A stretch of DNA of 64,000 nt from Neobacillus thermocopriae (lineage in GTDB: Bacteria > Bacillota > Bacilli > Bacillales > Cytobacillaceae). The notes below the pieces were generated by a model. That model saw only the letters and a program-made list of their open reading frames with translations, was not told where the DNA came from and did not search any database. Below, piece after piece: positions 1-9,229 of this stretch. The DNA lies in NCBI RefSeq assembly GCF_010975035.1, contig NZ_JAAIUV010000011.1, forward strand, positions 35,251 to 99,250. Reading direction: 5' to 3'. The translations under genes were made by a program, and so were the position numbers. The number at the start of each line of letters is the position of its first letter. Position 1 is the stretch's first letter.

Positions 1-1273
1 GTTCTTCTAAGTTTTTCCTTAATGACAGAGTTTCAACCTTATTTCTTTGTTTTTGATTATTTCCTAAAAGGTGTTTTAACATAATTGGCAAATCATCGGT
101 ACTTAGTAAATCACCTTCACAAATATTTACCATATATTCAATCGTATGTTTTAATTCACGGACATTGCCTGGCCAATGATATTCTAAGAAAAGTACCTTC
201 AAGTCTTTGGTTAAGCCTTTTATCTTCTTGTTTAGCCTTTTGTTATAATCATGAATAAAAAATTCCGCCAAAAACAAAATGTCTTCTTTCCTTTCCCTTA
301 ATGGGGGTAGGGAAAAAGTGAATACATTTAGACGATAATAAAGATCAGATCGAAGACGCTGTTCTTGGAGGGCCAGATTGGGATGGATATTTACAGCAGC
401 AATGATACGGACATCAACCGAAATATTTTCGGAGCTCCCAACCCTTCTAATCATCCCATCCTCTAAAACTCTCAAAAGTTTAGCCTGTAGTTCAATTGGC
501 ATCGTATGAAGCTCATCTAAGAAAAGTGTTCCCCCATCTGCCAGTTCAAACAAACCTTTTCGTTCTACCGCCCCAGTATAGCTTCCTTTTGCCGTACCAA
601 ATAAAATACTTTCAAGAAGCGTTTCAGGAATAGCTGCACAGTTTTGGGCAATAAATGGTCCATTTGAACGGAGTGATTCATAATGTATACCTTGTACAAA
701 TAATTCTTTTCCCGTTCCACTTTCTCCATAGACAAGAATAGGAGAATCCGATTTTGATAGTTTGATCGCTTCATCTTTCATTCTTTTAAAGGCGGTACTT
801 GTCGTTTTCAAGTCATCAAACGTATATTTAACTTTTTTTGTTGCTTTCTTCTTTCTCCCTTTGTTTAAGCCTTTTTGCAAATCCAACAGTCTTTCAGATA
901 ACAGCTTCATTCGAGAGTAGTCTTTCGCAATTTCAACAGCGCCAATTATTTCACCGTCTACGAGAATGGGCAAAGTCGTATTAATGGTATCAATTCTTCT
1001 GCCGTGCAAATTGTCATAAACTTGTGTCTGATTATAGATTGGCTTTGCTGTTTTTATTACCCTTAACAATGTGCTTGATTCCTCTGTTAGTGAAGGAAAT
1101 GCCTCGAGCAGATGTTTGCCGAGTACTTCATTTATTTCCATACCATCGTGCCTCGCTGCCACTTCATTATAAAAAATCGTTTTTCCTTCTGTATTAACTA
1201 CATGGATTCCTTCATCAATACTTTTTAAAATGGCAGCAAGAACTTCCCTGGTCAACGAGGTTAATGGATCCAA
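1..1273 (-). CDS. Sigma-54-dependent transcriptional activator, RocR/KamR-like, 3' end cut off by window
   Basis: Enhancer-binding activator of sigma-54 RNA polymerase. The visible 424 codons hold an N-terminal PAS-type sensor (about residues 10-120), then an AAA+ domain with Walker A GESGTGKE, a sigma-54 contact loop GSYTGA (variant of GAFTGA), Walker B LFLDE and the conserved YYRLNVF. The C-terminal Fis-type HTH lies beyond the left edge. I choose a TTG start (MDPLTSLTREV) behind an AGGTG ribosome site, because in-frame ATG/GTG codons are absent upstream. It follows the yod/kam genes on the same strand. Regulators of this type are known to drive the lysine 2,3-aminomutase (kam) locus of Bacillus thuringiensis from a sigma-54 promoter, so control of this operon or of a kamA gene to the left is the natural inference. 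Confidence 0.88.
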   Translation of the reverse strand, partial: MDPLTSLTREVLAAILKSIDEGIHVVNTEGKTIFYNEVAARHDGMEINEVLGKHLLEAFPSLTEESSTLLRVIKTAKPIYNQTQVYDNLHGRRIDTINTTLPILVDGEIIGAVEIAKDYSRMKLLSERLLDLQKGLNKGRKKKATKKVKYTFDDLKTTSTAFKRMKDEAIKLSKSDSPILVYGESGTGKELFVQGIHYESLRSNGPFIAQNCAAIPETLLESILFGTAKGSYTGAVERKGLFELADGGTLFLDELHTMPIELQAKLLRVLEDGMIRRVGSSENISVDVRIIAAVNIHPNLALQEQRLRSDLYYRLNVFTFSLPPLRERKEDILFLAEFFIHDYNKRLNKKIKGLTKDLKVLFLEYHWPGNVRELKHTIEYMVNICEGDLLSTDDLPIMLKHLLGNNQKQRNKVETLSLRKNLEE

Positions 1274-1335
1274 ATTTTCACCTGCCCTTGCTTTTTTTCA
1301 ATAGTGCCAAAAATTTGTCATTAACTGCCAACTTT

Positions 1336-2190
1336 TTAGCAACTTGATAGATTTTTCACCCACATATTCATGTTTTCAAGCTTGTCATAAATATAAACAT
1401 TATTCATCAATCTGCCCCGATATGCATAGCCAAGCTGATAAAGAACAGCATTCATCCCAAAGGAAAGCGATCTAGCAATGGAATAGGCACAAAATATTCC
1501 TCTTCTCTTCAGCTCACCCTCAAGTTCTTTTAGAATCATTTTCATGAGGCCATATTTTCTATGCTCTGGTAGTGTCGCACAATCTGTCAACTCTGCATTT
1601 TTGTAAAAATCATTGATTTCTGCTGAAGCAGCGCTTACAATTTCCCCTTGATGAAAATAGGCATAATAGATTGTCCCATCCTTCATCGTCTTAATAATAT
1701 AATCCGGATCATTCAATGGAGTCGGATAAATTTGGAATACCTGGCGATAAAGGCCAGAAAGCATGGAAGCATGAGATTCATCCAACCTTATTAATTCGTA
1801 TTCTTTAGGTGGTAACGTCTTTGTTTCTGTTTTATTTAACTGATAGATGCTCTTGATAATTCCGTCTTCCGTAATCCAATGATCATTTTTCTTGCGATCT
1901 GCCGAATAATACTTTGAATAAAAATAAGCATCAGATCCGAGAAAATAATGGTCAACCATTGCCTCCGGCTGAAGCCCCCATTCAAAAAACCCAATAGTAT
2001 CTTCTTTTCTTCCTTTAATAATCAATTTTTCCGCTTGATTTTGTTTGACAAGATCCTCTGCTTTGGAAAGAACTTGATTGAGATTCCCTCGATAATCATC
2101 AACTCGAATTCTTTTGTTAAATGGATCAATATAAACCTCCAAATAATAATGATCTTCATTAATTCTTAACGTAAAAGCTAATTGACTCAT
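1336..2190 (-). CDS. ablB: Beta-lysine N6-acetyltransferase (AblB/YodP), GNAT family
   Basis: 284 residues, with a GNAT acetyltransferase domain in the C-terminal half (about 150-280). The region LTDCATLPEHRKYGLMKMILKELE is the acetyl-CoA-binding A motif in derived form. AblB acetylates beta-lysine made from lysine by lysine 2,3-aminomutase. The start ATG (MSQLAFTLRI) follows AAGGGGGAAATT; a longer reading frame exists upstream but lacks such a site. It lies between YodQ and the sigma-54 activator. In methanogens AblB makes the osmolyte N-acetyl-beta-lysine, but next to CoA-transferases and an aminotransferase a catabolic or spore-linked role is more likely. Confidence 0.88.
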   Translation of the reverse strand: MSQLAFTLRINEDHYYLEVYIDPFNKRIRVDDYRGNLNQVLSKAEDLVKQNQAEKLIIKGRKEDTIGFFEWGLQPEAMVDHYFLGSDAYFYSKYYSADRKKNDHWITEDGIIKSIYQLNKTETKTLPPKEYELIRLDESHASMLSGLYRQVFQIYPTPLNDPDYIIKTMKDGTIYYAYFHQGEIVSAASAEINDFYKNAELTDCATLPEHRKYGLMKMILKELEGELKRRGIFCAYSIARSLSFGMNAVLYQLGYAYRGRLMNNVYIYDKLENMNMWVKNLSSC

Positions 2191-2238
2191 AATTTCCCCC
2201 TTGCTCTGATGGAACATCCTCTGAACCATACTAGTATA

Positions 2239-2265
2239 ATGTCCGGCTATCAATCAGCCGGACAT
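2239..2265 (-). other. Intercistronic hairpin between yodQ and ablB
   Basis: Perfect 10-bp arms ATGTCCGGCT / AGCCGGACAT around a 7-nt loop. No T-run follows on the minus strand, so it looks more like an mRNA stability or processing element, or a weak attenuator within the operon, than a full terminator. Confidence 0.5.
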
Positions 2266-2307
2266 CAATTAATTTCCAATTTACCTCTTAGTCTATCATG
2301 AAAAGAA

Positions 2308-3576
2308 CTAATCGTTAACCCCGCACCATTTTAATAGTGTTAATGCAATAATTTCACTGGCAGCAAACATTTCTTCTAAAATAATATGTTCATTCGCATC
2401 GTGGGCTAATTCCGTGATTCCTGGTCCAAACACAACGACTGGCGTTCCTCCAATATTAGAAAGAATCCCCCCATCTGTTCCCCACGGACTCGCTTCAATA
2501 ATAGGTTCATCTCCTTTCACTGATTTAAAGCTTCTAGACAGTTCTTCAATTAAAGGATGATCACTTTCTAAATTACCTGGTAGCCACATAGCGCCAAACC
2601 ATTCAATTTTTATCGGGTGTTGTTTAAACCACTCATCTTGTTCATTCAATTCTTCCAGACATGCGTGCATTTGATGTTGAGCCTCTTGAATGGTTTCCTG
2701 CGGTGCAACCCCCATCCTCCCTTCAATCACTGCAGTATCAGGCACTGAGGAAGGCCACTCTCCGCTCGTAATTTTTCCAATATTAATGGGAATGGGAATC
2801 GGGATATTTTCATATAAGGAATCTGTTATTTTGGCATTTCTATCTTTCTCTAACTGTTGTAATCTCTGAATAACTTTTACTGATTTTTCAATGGCATTAA
2901 CACCTTCGTACCTTGTTCCTCCATGAGCTGCCTTACCTTTTACAGTTATTCTAAACCACATAGAGCCTTGTTGTTTTGGGAAAATTTTCATATTTGTTGG
3001 TTCTGGTATGATTGCTCCATCAGCTCGATAACCTTTAAGTACTGCAGCCAATGTACCGGCTCCTCCACTTTCTTCTTCAATAACGCTTTGAAAGATGATA
3101 TCTCCCTTTAATTTTGTCCCCGTTTCTATAATGGACTCTATAGCCATAAGGAGTGCTACCGTACCGCCCTTCATATCTGTCGCACCTCTGCCGTAGAGTC
3201 TTCCGGATTCAATATGTCCACTGAATGGATCATGTTCCCATCTATTCCTGTCCCCTACCGGAACTACATCAATATGACCATTGAGGATCATCGACTTTCC
3301 TCCCCCGGTCCCTTTTAGTACGGCAACTAGATTGGGATTACCTTCAAAATCTTTCCGGTCACAGCAAAAAGCAGGGTGATTTCTCAACCCATCTCCACCA
3401 ATTTCCCAAATATCCAGTTTCATCCCTAATTGGCGGCACTTTTCTATTATTACAGCTTGAGCACTACTTTCATTTCCACGTGTACTGTTTTCTTGAACCA
3501 ATCTTTGTAACAGCCTTGCACCTTTTATCCTATTCTCTTTCAACCATTTTCTAATTCTTATTTCATGATTTTTCAC
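2308..3576 (-). CDS. yodQ: M20-family deacylase YodQ (ArgE/DapE type)
   Basis: 422-residue zinc-dependent amidohydrolase. Metal and active-site motifs are visible: NGHIDVVPVGD, YGRGATDMKGG and SVIEEESGG (Glu base plus metal Glu), and a dimerisation insert around residues 200-310. It is placed to deacylate an acetylated beta-lysine-derived intermediate in the kam pathway (inference from neighbours). It starts at GTG with AAAGGAGGGATG 8 nt upstream. It is adjacent to the CoA-transferase genes as in the yodPQRST group of Bacillus subtilis. Confidence 0.88.
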   Translation of the reverse strand: MKNHEIRIRKWLKENRIKGARLLQRLVQENSTRGNESSAQAVIIEKCRQLGMKLDIWEIGGDGLRNHPAFCCDRKDFEGNPNLVAVLKGTGGGKSMILNGHIDVVPVGDRNRWEHDPFSGHIESGRLYGRGATDMKGGTVALLMAIESIIETGTKLKGDIIFQSVIEEESGGAGTLAAVLKGYRADGAIIPEPTNMKIFPKQQGSMWFRITVKGKAAHGGTRYEGVNAIEKSVKVIQRLQQLEKDRNAKITDSLYENIPIPIPINIGKITSGEWPSSVPDTAVIEGRMGVAPQETIQEAQHQMHACLEELNEQDEWFKQHPIKIEWFGAMWLPGNLESDHPLIEELSRSFKSVKGDEPIIEASPWGTDGGILSNIGGTPVVVFGPGITELAHDANEHIILEEMFAASEIIALTLLKWCGVND

Positions 3577-3608
3577 ATTGCATCCCTCCTTTTGGATAAA
3601 TACATCGA

Positions 3609-4274
3609 TTAATATGGGATATACCTCAAATTATCGCTTATTTTAAAATCACAGCCCGTGTTTTTAACTATGTTTTCAATATTGTAAGGGGGAAATATTT
3701 CTGTCATAACCAAGTTGTGTTCCGTAACTTGGAAAACAGCAAGTTCCGTTACAATCATGTCCACACAAGCTGATGATGTTAATGGAAACGTACATTGTTT
3801 AACAATCTTTGGGTTTCCCTGTTTATCACAATGATTCATGACGACAATCACTTTCTTTGCTTTTTGAGCCAGCTCCATTGCACCGCCCATTCCTGGAACC
3901 CTTTTTCCTGGCACGATCCAGTTGGCAAGGTCTCCTTTTTCACTAACTTGAAGGGAACCTAATATCGTCATATCTACTCGTCCCCTACGGATCATTCCAA
4001 AAGCTATGGAACTATCACAATAGGATCCTCCTGGTTTTAATGTGACTGGGAAGCCTCCAGCATTACAAAGATTTTCATCTTCTTCCCCTTTTTGCGGGCT
4101 TGGTCCCATCCCTGTGATACCATTCTCTGCATGGAACATGACATTGATATCTTCGGAAAGAAAATTGGGGACAAGCGATGGAATACCAATTCCAAGATTA
4201 ACAACCATGCCATTCCTTATTTCTTCTGCAGCCCTACGTGCGAGTTTGTTTCGTATTTCTACTCCCATGCCCAT
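3609..4274 (-). CDS. yodR: CoA-transferase beta subunit YodR
   Basis: Beta subunit of a family I 3-oxoacid CoA-transferase, 221 residues. The catalytic glutamate sits in the motif HAENGITGMG near residue 50. Glycine-rich PGMGGAMEL also fits the family. It overlaps the end of yodS by 16 bp, which indicates translational coupling of the two subunits. In lysine fermentation-type catabolism such enzymes activate 3-keto-5-aminohexanoate products; the exact substrate here is not shown by sequence. Confidence 0.9.
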   Translation of the reverse strand: MGMGVEIRNKLARRAAEEIRNGMVVNLGIGIPSLVPNFLSEDINVMFHAENGITGMGPSPQKGEEDENLCNAGGFPVTLKPGGSYCDSSIAFGMIRRGRVDMTILGSLQVSEKGDLANWIVPGKRVPGMGGAMELAQKAKKVIVVMNHCDKQGNPKIVKQCTFPLTSSACVDMIVTELAVFQVTEHNLVMTEIFPPYNIENIVKNTGCDFKISDNLRYIPY

Positions 4275-4951
4275 TTCCAGTCGCCCCCCTTTGACGGTAT
4301 CACGTGATCAACGAAAACCCCTGGGGTGACAATTTCTTCTGGATTCAATCTTCCAAGTGGAACAATTTCCCCAACTTCTGCAATGGTAATATCTCCTGCC
4401 ATTGCTACAAGAGGATTTGTATTTCGAGCACTTTTATCATAAATTAAGTTTCCATATTCATCCGCCTTTTTTGCATAGACAATCGATACTTCTGCAGTCA
4501 GGGCCGCTTCCACCAAATATTTCTTTCCATTTAATGTATATACCGGTTTGTTTTTCGCAACAATTTCATTATCTACCCCAATATCTGAAAGTATTGCAGG
4601 GATTCCAACCCCGCCGGCCCGGATCCTCTCCATCAATATCCCCTGGGGTGAAAACTCTACCTCCAGCTTTCCTTCTTGCATAAACTTACCCGCAAACGGA
4701 TTAGAACCAATATGTGAAGCAATCACCTTTGCCGCTCGTTCTTGACTAACTAATTTTCCTATCCCAATATGAGGGAACCCAGTGTCATTCCCAATGAGTG
4801 TCAAGTTCCGAATTCCTTTTTTTAAGATTCCTTCAATGAGGGTAGGTGGGGAGCCTACTCCTCCAAACCCGCCAAACATGATGGTCATGCCATCATGGAA
4901 GTATTCCAATACCCTCTCCAATGTTGTGATTTTGCCAAATTGGTTATTCAT
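4259..4951 (-). CDS. yodS: CoA-transferase alpha subunit YodS
   Basis: Alpha subunit of the family I CoA-transferase, 230 residues, with the CoA-binding glycine-rich motif FGGFGGVGSPP near the N-terminus. It pairs with YodR immediately downstream. Start ATG overlaps the TGA stop of yodT (ATGA), so the three genes are translationally linked. Confidence 0.9.
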   Translation of the reverse strand: MNNQFGKITTLERVLEYFHDGMTIMFGGFGGVGSPPTLIEGILKKGIRNLTLIGNDTGFPHIGIGKLVSQERAAKVIASHIGSNPFAGKFMQEGKLEVEFSPQGILMERIRAGGVGIPAILSDIGVDNEIVAKNKPVYTLNGKKYLVEAALTAEVSIVYAKKADEYGNLIYDKSARNTNPLVAMAGDITIAEVGEIVPLGRLNPEEIVTPGVFVDHVIPSKGGDWKWAWE

Positions 4952-6309
4952 TCATAGTCACCAGCCTTTCCTGATAGGTTCATAGACTTTGAAAAGGCTG
5001 AAAATGTATCTCTTATTAATTGGATCAACTCCATTAATTCCTGCTCATTAATGGTTAATGGTGGCGAAATAATAATGGAATCACCATTTACACCATCAAT
5101 ACCTGAACCAGATGGATATACGATGAGACCAATCTCCTTAGCCAGTTCCACCATTCTTTGAGTAACAAATGCTTTTCGTGGAAAAGGTTTTTTAGTATGC
5201 TGATCTTCCACAAATTCAATACCTAACAATAACCCCTTACCTCGAACATCACCAATAAACGAATAGGAATCTTTCATTTCTTCTAATTGTTGTTTTAAAT
5301 AATTTCCCTTCTCTTCTACCTGTCTCATAATCTTATGTTTTTCAAGATATTCAAGTACAGCTAGTGAGATGGCACAAGACTGTGGATTTGCACTAAGAGT
5401 ATGTCCACTCATAATCGATTTCGAACCATTGAGTATTGGCTCCATTACCTTATCCGAGGCAACAGCAACCGCAATCGGAGCATATCCTGCCCCCAATCCT
5501 TTTCCTAAAGTAACAATGTCAGGTAGTACTCCCCAATGTTCACAAGCAAGCATTCTTCCTGTTCGTCCTGACCCTGTCATGACTTCATCGGCAATAAAGA
5601 GGATTTCATATTTATCACATATTTGTCGGATAATTTGAAAATAACCTTCAGGTGGAGAAATTGCTCCTCCAGCTGCTCCAATAATTGGTTCAGCGATAAA
5701 AGCAGCGATGTGTTCTGGACCAATTCGCTGAATAACGGTTTCAAGTTCCTTTGCGCATAGGAAACTACAAGATGGTGCTTCAAGATTATAAGGGCAGCGA
5801 TAACAATAAGGAGGATGAATAACAGGAAAATCCTCAAGGAGAGGAACAAACCTTGCTCTTCTACTCGTATGCCCTGACATCGAAAGCGCTCCCATTGTAA
5901 TTCCATGATAACTGACCCATCGGGATAACACTTTCGTTTTTGTGTGGATTCCTTTTTCCTGCCAATACTGAATAGCCATTTTCATAGCCGTCTCAGTCGC
6001 TTCGGAACCACTATTTACGAAAAAACACCAATTAAGCTGACCAGGTAACAGGGCAGCTATTTTCTTAGCTAACTGCTCAGCTGCTTCACTGGTAAACTGA
6101 GAGCGATACACAAAAGATATTTTTTTGGCCTGTTCATTCATTGCCTCAATAATTTCCGGGACCCCATGTCCGATATTGGCTGTTACTGCGCCAGAAGCAC
6201 CATCCAAATATTTCTTCCCTTCTTTATCAAATAAATAGACCCCTTTTCCATAGTCAATTACAGGGTACACCTGGTCGAGTATTGGTTTGATTAAATGGGA
6301 ACGTTTCAC
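4948..6309 (-). CDS. yodT: Class III PLP aminotransferase YodT
   Basis: 453 residues, fold type I aminotransferase. The PLP lysine is in TLGKGLGAGYAP and the cofactor aspartate in FIADEVMTGSGRTG. I place the start at GTG (MKRSHLIKP) because AAAGGATGTG lies 9 nt upstream; a reading frame 18 codons longer exists but lacks a site. First gene of the operon yodT-yodS-yodR-yodQ-ablB-regulator. This order is the reverse of the kamA-yodP-Q-R-S-T order of Bacillus subtilis. It probably transaminates a beta-lysine-derived amino-keto acid (inference). Confidence 0.9.
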   Translation of the reverse strand: MKRSHLIKPILDQVYPVIDYGKGVYLFDKEGKKYLDGASGAVTANIGHGVPEIIEAMNEQAKKISFVYRSQFTSEAAEQLAKKIAALLPGQLNWCFFVNSGSEATETAMKMAIQYWQEKGIHTKTKVLSRWVSYHGITMGALSMSGHTSRRARFVPLLEDFPVIHPPYCYRCPYNLEAPSCSFLCAKELETVIQRIGPEHIAAFIAEPIIGAAGGAISPPEGYFQIIRQICDKYEILFIADEVMTGSGRTGRMLACEHWGVLPDIVTLGKGLGAGYAPIAVAVASDKVMEPILNGSKSIMSGHTLSANPQSCAISLAVLEYLEKHKIMRQVEEKGNYLKQQLEEMKDSYSFIGDVRGKGLLLGIEFVEDQHTKKPFPRKAFVTQRMVELAKEIGLIVYPSGSGIDGVNGDSIIISPPLTINEQELMELIQLIRDTFSAFSKSMNLSGKAGDYE

Positions 6310-6342
6310 TTCGAATACCACATCCTTTATAAAAATACAAAG

Positions 6343-6390
6343 GTACAATAGGTTGTACACCAATAAGATGGTCCCTTATAAAATTGTATG
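6343..6390 (-). promoter_or_regulatory. yodT upstream region: spore-type -10 motif and palindrome
   Basis: On the minus strand CATACAAT (6390-6383) matches the -10 consensus of sigma-E and resembles that of sigma-K; I could not find a convincing -35 at the right distance. Between it and yodT lies a perfect 6-4-6 inverted repeat, GTACAA/TTGTAC (6343-6358), a possible operator. No sigma-54 -24/-12 element is seen here. Confidence 0.35.
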
Positions 6391-6487
6391 ATGGATTTTT
6401 TCGTTTCTTTCTTCTATCAATCCAATCTTTTACTTTTTATTTGGGTTATTATAGAATATCAAAGAGAATAAAGAAGGAATGAAATAG

Positions 6488-7849
6488 ATGAGTGCAATTA
6501 AACAAATTCAATCAAAATCAAGAGAAATATCCACGTTCCAATTAATAGTGATCTTTTATTTATCAGCATTAATCATATCTACACTTTTATTAATGATACC
6601 CTTTGCCCATCGCCCAAATGTACATTTAAGCTTTATTGATGCCATGTTTACAGCAGCAAGCGCGATAAGTGTAACAGGTTTAAGTGTCATTTCTGTGAAA
6701 GATACTTTTAGTAATTTTGGGATCTTCTTATTATGTCTCATACTTCAATTAGGCGGCCTTGGAGTTATGTCCTTAAGTACATTTCTTTGGGTAATGCTTG
6801 GGAAAAAAGTCGGCTTAAAAGAAAGACAACTAATTATGATTGACCATAATCAATCCAATTTATCTGGGTTGGTTCAGCTAGCCAAGCGAATCTTTATTAT
6901 CATTGTTACAATTGAATTCATAGGGGGAATTATTTTAGGGGTTCATTTTTTAAATTATTATGATAATGCCTTAACAGCGATGAAGCACGGCTTTTTTGCT
7001 TCTATTAGTGCCACAACAAATGCAGGTTTTGATATTACGGGTGAGTCATTAATTCCTTTTAAAAATGATTACTTTGTTCAAATCATAGTGATTTTCCTAG
7101 TTATCATTGGAGCCATTGGTTTCCCAGTCATTATTGAGGTTTATGAATTCTTAATCACCTTAAAAAACAAGAAAAAATTTCATTTTAGCCTGTTTACAAA
7201 GTTAACAACACTAACCTTTGTTATACTTACTGTATTAGGCGGCATATTCATTTATCTTTTAGATATAAATCATTTTTTTGCTGATAAAAATTGGCATGAA
7301 GCGTTTTTTTATTCCTTTTTCCATTCAGTTACAACGAAAAGTGCCGGCCTAACAACGACCGATTTGAATGAATTCACACCAAGTAACCAACTCTTTATTT
7401 CCATTTTAATGTTCATAGGTGGTTCTCCAAGTAGTGCTAGTGGTGGGATCCGTACGACAACATTTGCCATCGTTGTCTTGGCAATCATCTTTTATGCTCA
7501 GGGAAAAGGGACCATAAAAGTGTTCAAGAGGGAACTAAAAGCAGAGGATGTCTTAAAGTCTTTTGTTGTAATAATGACCGGTTCCATTTTATGTTTAATA
7601 TCGATTATCATTTTGTCCGTCACAGAAAAAGGGACCATTTTAGAAATTATTTTTGAAGTCAATTCGGCATTTGGTACGAATGGATTATCTATGGGATTAA
7701 CCCCCGAACTAACAACTTTTGGAAAATTTTTGATTATTATTTTAATGTTTATTGGTCGGGTTGGAATAGTTACCTGTCTCTTAATGCTAAGAGGGAAAGG
7801 AAGAAAAGAAACCTTCCATTACCCAAAGGAAAAAGTCATTATTGGATAA
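6488..7849 (+). CDS. Potassium uptake channel subunit, KtrB/KtrD (TrkH family)
   Basis: 453-residue membrane protein with the four pore-loop glycine motifs of Ktr/Trk channels: VTGLSV, TNAGFD, KSAGLTT and GTNGLS, each between membrane helices. It starts at ATG after AAGAAGGAAT. No ktrA/ktrC cytoplasmic gating subunit is next to it, as for orphan KtrD of Bacillus subtilis, so KtrD is the better guess. Divergent from yodT and ended by a strong hairpin terminator. Confidence 0.9.
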   Translation: MSAIKQIQSKSREISTFQLIVIFYLSALIISTLLLMIPFAHRPNVHLSFIDAMFTAASAISVTGLSVISVKDTFSNFGIFLLCLILQLGGLGVMSLSTFLWVMLGKKVGLKERQLIMIDHNQSNLSGLVQLAKRIFIIIVTIEFIGGIILGVHFLNYYDNALTAMKHGFFASISATTNAGFDITGESLIPFKNDYFVQIIVIFLVIIGAIGFPVIIEVYEFLITLKNKKKFHFSLFTKLTTLTFVILTVLGGIFIYLLDINHFFADKNWHEAFFYSFFHSVTTKSAGLTTTDLNEFTPSNQLFISILMFIGGSPSSASGGIRTTTFAIVVLAIIFYAQGKGTIKVFKRELKAEDVLKSFVVIMTGSILCLISIIILSVTEKGTILEIIFEVNSAFGTNGLSMGLTPELTTFGKFLIIILMFIGRVGIVTCLLMLRGKGRKETFHYPKEKVIIG

Positions 7850-7860
7850 GAAATTTGAAA

Positions 7861-7890
7861 GAGGGTGTTCCAAAGGAACACCCTCTTCTT
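7861..7890 (+). terminator. Terminator of the Ktr channel gene
   Basis: Perfect 11-bp arms GAGGGTGTTCC/GGAACACCCTC, 3-nt loop, then TTCTTT. Confidence 0.9.
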
Positions 7891-7897
7891 TCATTCA

Positions 7898-8047
7898 TTA
7901 ATATTTTACTACCACTGCACCAATGATAATTAATAAAATGAATAAGACAACAATTAACGCAAATCCACCATAACCGAAGCCATATCCATAGCCATACCCA
8001 TAAGCAGGATATCCGCAGCCTCCGTCATATCCATATCCATAATGCAT
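7898..8047 (-). CDS. YjcZ-family Gly/Tyr-rich small membrane peptide
   Basis: 49 residues, too short for most gene callers. The N-terminal half is a Gly-Tyr repeat ([22 protein letters not shown]), the C-terminal half one hydrophobic helix (about residues 29-47) ending in VKY. This is the pattern of the YjcZ family of sporulation proteins found in multiple copies in Bacillus. Start ATG follows GGAGTGATATG. It converges with the Ktr channel gene. Confidence 0.8.
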   Translation of the reverse strand: MHYGYGYDGGCGYPAYGYGYGYGFGYGGFALIVVLFILLIIIGAVVVKY

Positions 8048-8165
8048 AATTACATATCACTCCTCAATCATATTTCTATTCCTTGTTACTTTATGTTATA
8101 GGTGCTTGACCTGTCTATGTATTCGCCTATATGATGAATACGATTATGAATTGGGGAGTGAAATC

Positions 8166-8759
8166 ATGAAAAGCATCTTGAAGAGTTTTATTAACGGAAT
8201 CTTAACGATCGTCCCAATAATTCTCGTTATTTATGTTATTTATAAAACATTTATTTTTTTAGATGGATTGCTCGGCAATACTTTAAAACCATACTTGAAG
8301 GAAGATTATATTCCCGGTATCGGCTTACTATCCACTATCATCCTTATTACACTTTTAGGATGGCTCTCTACAAAATATATTACGGGAAAAATTATTAAAA
8401 TCATTGATCGTCTACTTGAAAAAATTCCTGTCGTAAAAACTATATACTCCGTGATAAAGGATACCATTCAAAGTTTTCTTGGAGATAAAAAATCATTTTC
8501 AAAAGTTGCATTAGTAACGATACCTGGTACAGAAATGCGTAGTATCGGTTTTATTACTTCTGAACAATTAGAAGACCTATACAGCCCATTAAAGGATCAT
8601 ATCGCTGTCTATATCCCGCAAACCTTTCAAGTAGCAGGTTTTACATTTTTAATCCCTAAAGATCAAGTGGAAATTATTAATGTAAAACCTGAAGATGCAA
8701 TGAAATTTATCCTTTCCGGAGGAATGACCTCGATCAGAAAGCAAAAAGTAACTGAATAA
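8166..8759 (+). CDS. DUF502 family membrane protein
   Basis: 197 residues with two N-terminal membrane helices (about 10-30 and 50-70) and a soluble C-terminal domain; the VPIILVIYVIYK and EKIPVVKTIYSVIKD segments are typical of DUF502. Function is unknown. Start ATG (MKSILKSFING) follows GGGGAGTGAAATC; upstream in-frame codons lack a ribosome site. Single gene, convergent with msrAB. Confidence 0.8.
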   Translation: MKSILKSFINGILTIVPIILVIYVIYKTFIFLDGLLGNTLKPYLKEDYIPGIGLLSTIILITLLGWLSTKYITGKIIKIIDRLLEKIPVVKTIYSVIKDTIQSFLGDKKSFSKVALVTIPGTEMRSIGFITSEQLEDLYSPLKDHIAVYIPQTFQVAGFTFLIPKDQVEIINVKPEDAMKFILSGGMTSIRKQKVTE

Positions 8760-8773
8760 TAAATAGAAAAAAT

Positions 8774-8800
8774 AGCCGCTGATTATAGCGGCTTTTACTC
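8774..8800 (-). terminator. Bidirectional terminator between DUF502 gene and msrB
   Basis: Arms AGCCGCT/AGCGGCT (8774-8780, 8787-8793). On the minus strand the stem is followed by ATTTTTTC, on the plus strand only by TTTA, so it mainly serves msrAB. Confidence 0.75.
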
Positions 8801-9229
8801 AAATAGCTTTATATAATCCCCATACCCTTCCTCAGCAAGCCTTTCTTTCGGGATAAATCTCAAGGCTGCAGAGTTAATGCAATAACGGAGACCGGTTGGA
8901 GCTGGTCCATCGTTAAACACATGTCCCAAATGAGAATCAGCTGTTTTGCTCCTCACTTCTGTCCGAATCATAGAATGGCTGTAATCTGCCTTCTCAATGA
9001 TTTCCTCTTTATTGAGAGGCTTGGAAAAGCTTGGCCAACCGCAGCCAGCATCAAATTTATCAAGTGAACTGAATAACGGCTTTCCAGACACGATATCAAC
9101 ATAAATGCCTTCTCTGGTTTCATTCCAATATTCATTATGAAATGGAGGTTCCGTTCCATTTTTTTGCGTCACTTCAAATTGCATGGGTGTTAATTTTTTT
9201 CTCAGCTTTTCCATATCTTTTTCTTTCAC
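8795..9229 (-). CDS. msrB: Peptide methionine-R-sulfoxide reductase MsrB
   Basis: 144 residues. Reduces the R epimer of methionine sulfoxide in proteins. The catalytic cysteine is in [11 protein letters not shown] near residue 119 and the conserved GCGWPSF is present; the CxxC pairs of zinc-binding MsrBs are absent. The start overlaps the stop of msrA by 4 nt (ATGA), so both enzymes are made together. Confidence 0.95.
   Translation of the reverse strand: MKEKDMEKLRKKLTPMQFEVTQKNGTEPPFHNEYWNETREGIYVDIVSGKPLFSSLDKFDAGCGWPSFSKPLNKEEIIEKADYSHSMIRTEVRSKTADSHLGHVFNDGPAPTGLRYCINSAALRFIPKERLAEEGYGDYIKLFE

Noticed and set aside
5577..5906. Minus-strand 109-codon frame inside yodT
   Set aside because: Same strand but another frame of a clear aminotransferase gene; no ribosome site.
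6310..6487. Sigma-54 promoter upstream of yodT
   Set aside because: Searched the minus strand for GG and GC dinucleotides 10 bp apart in the -24/-12 context; none found.
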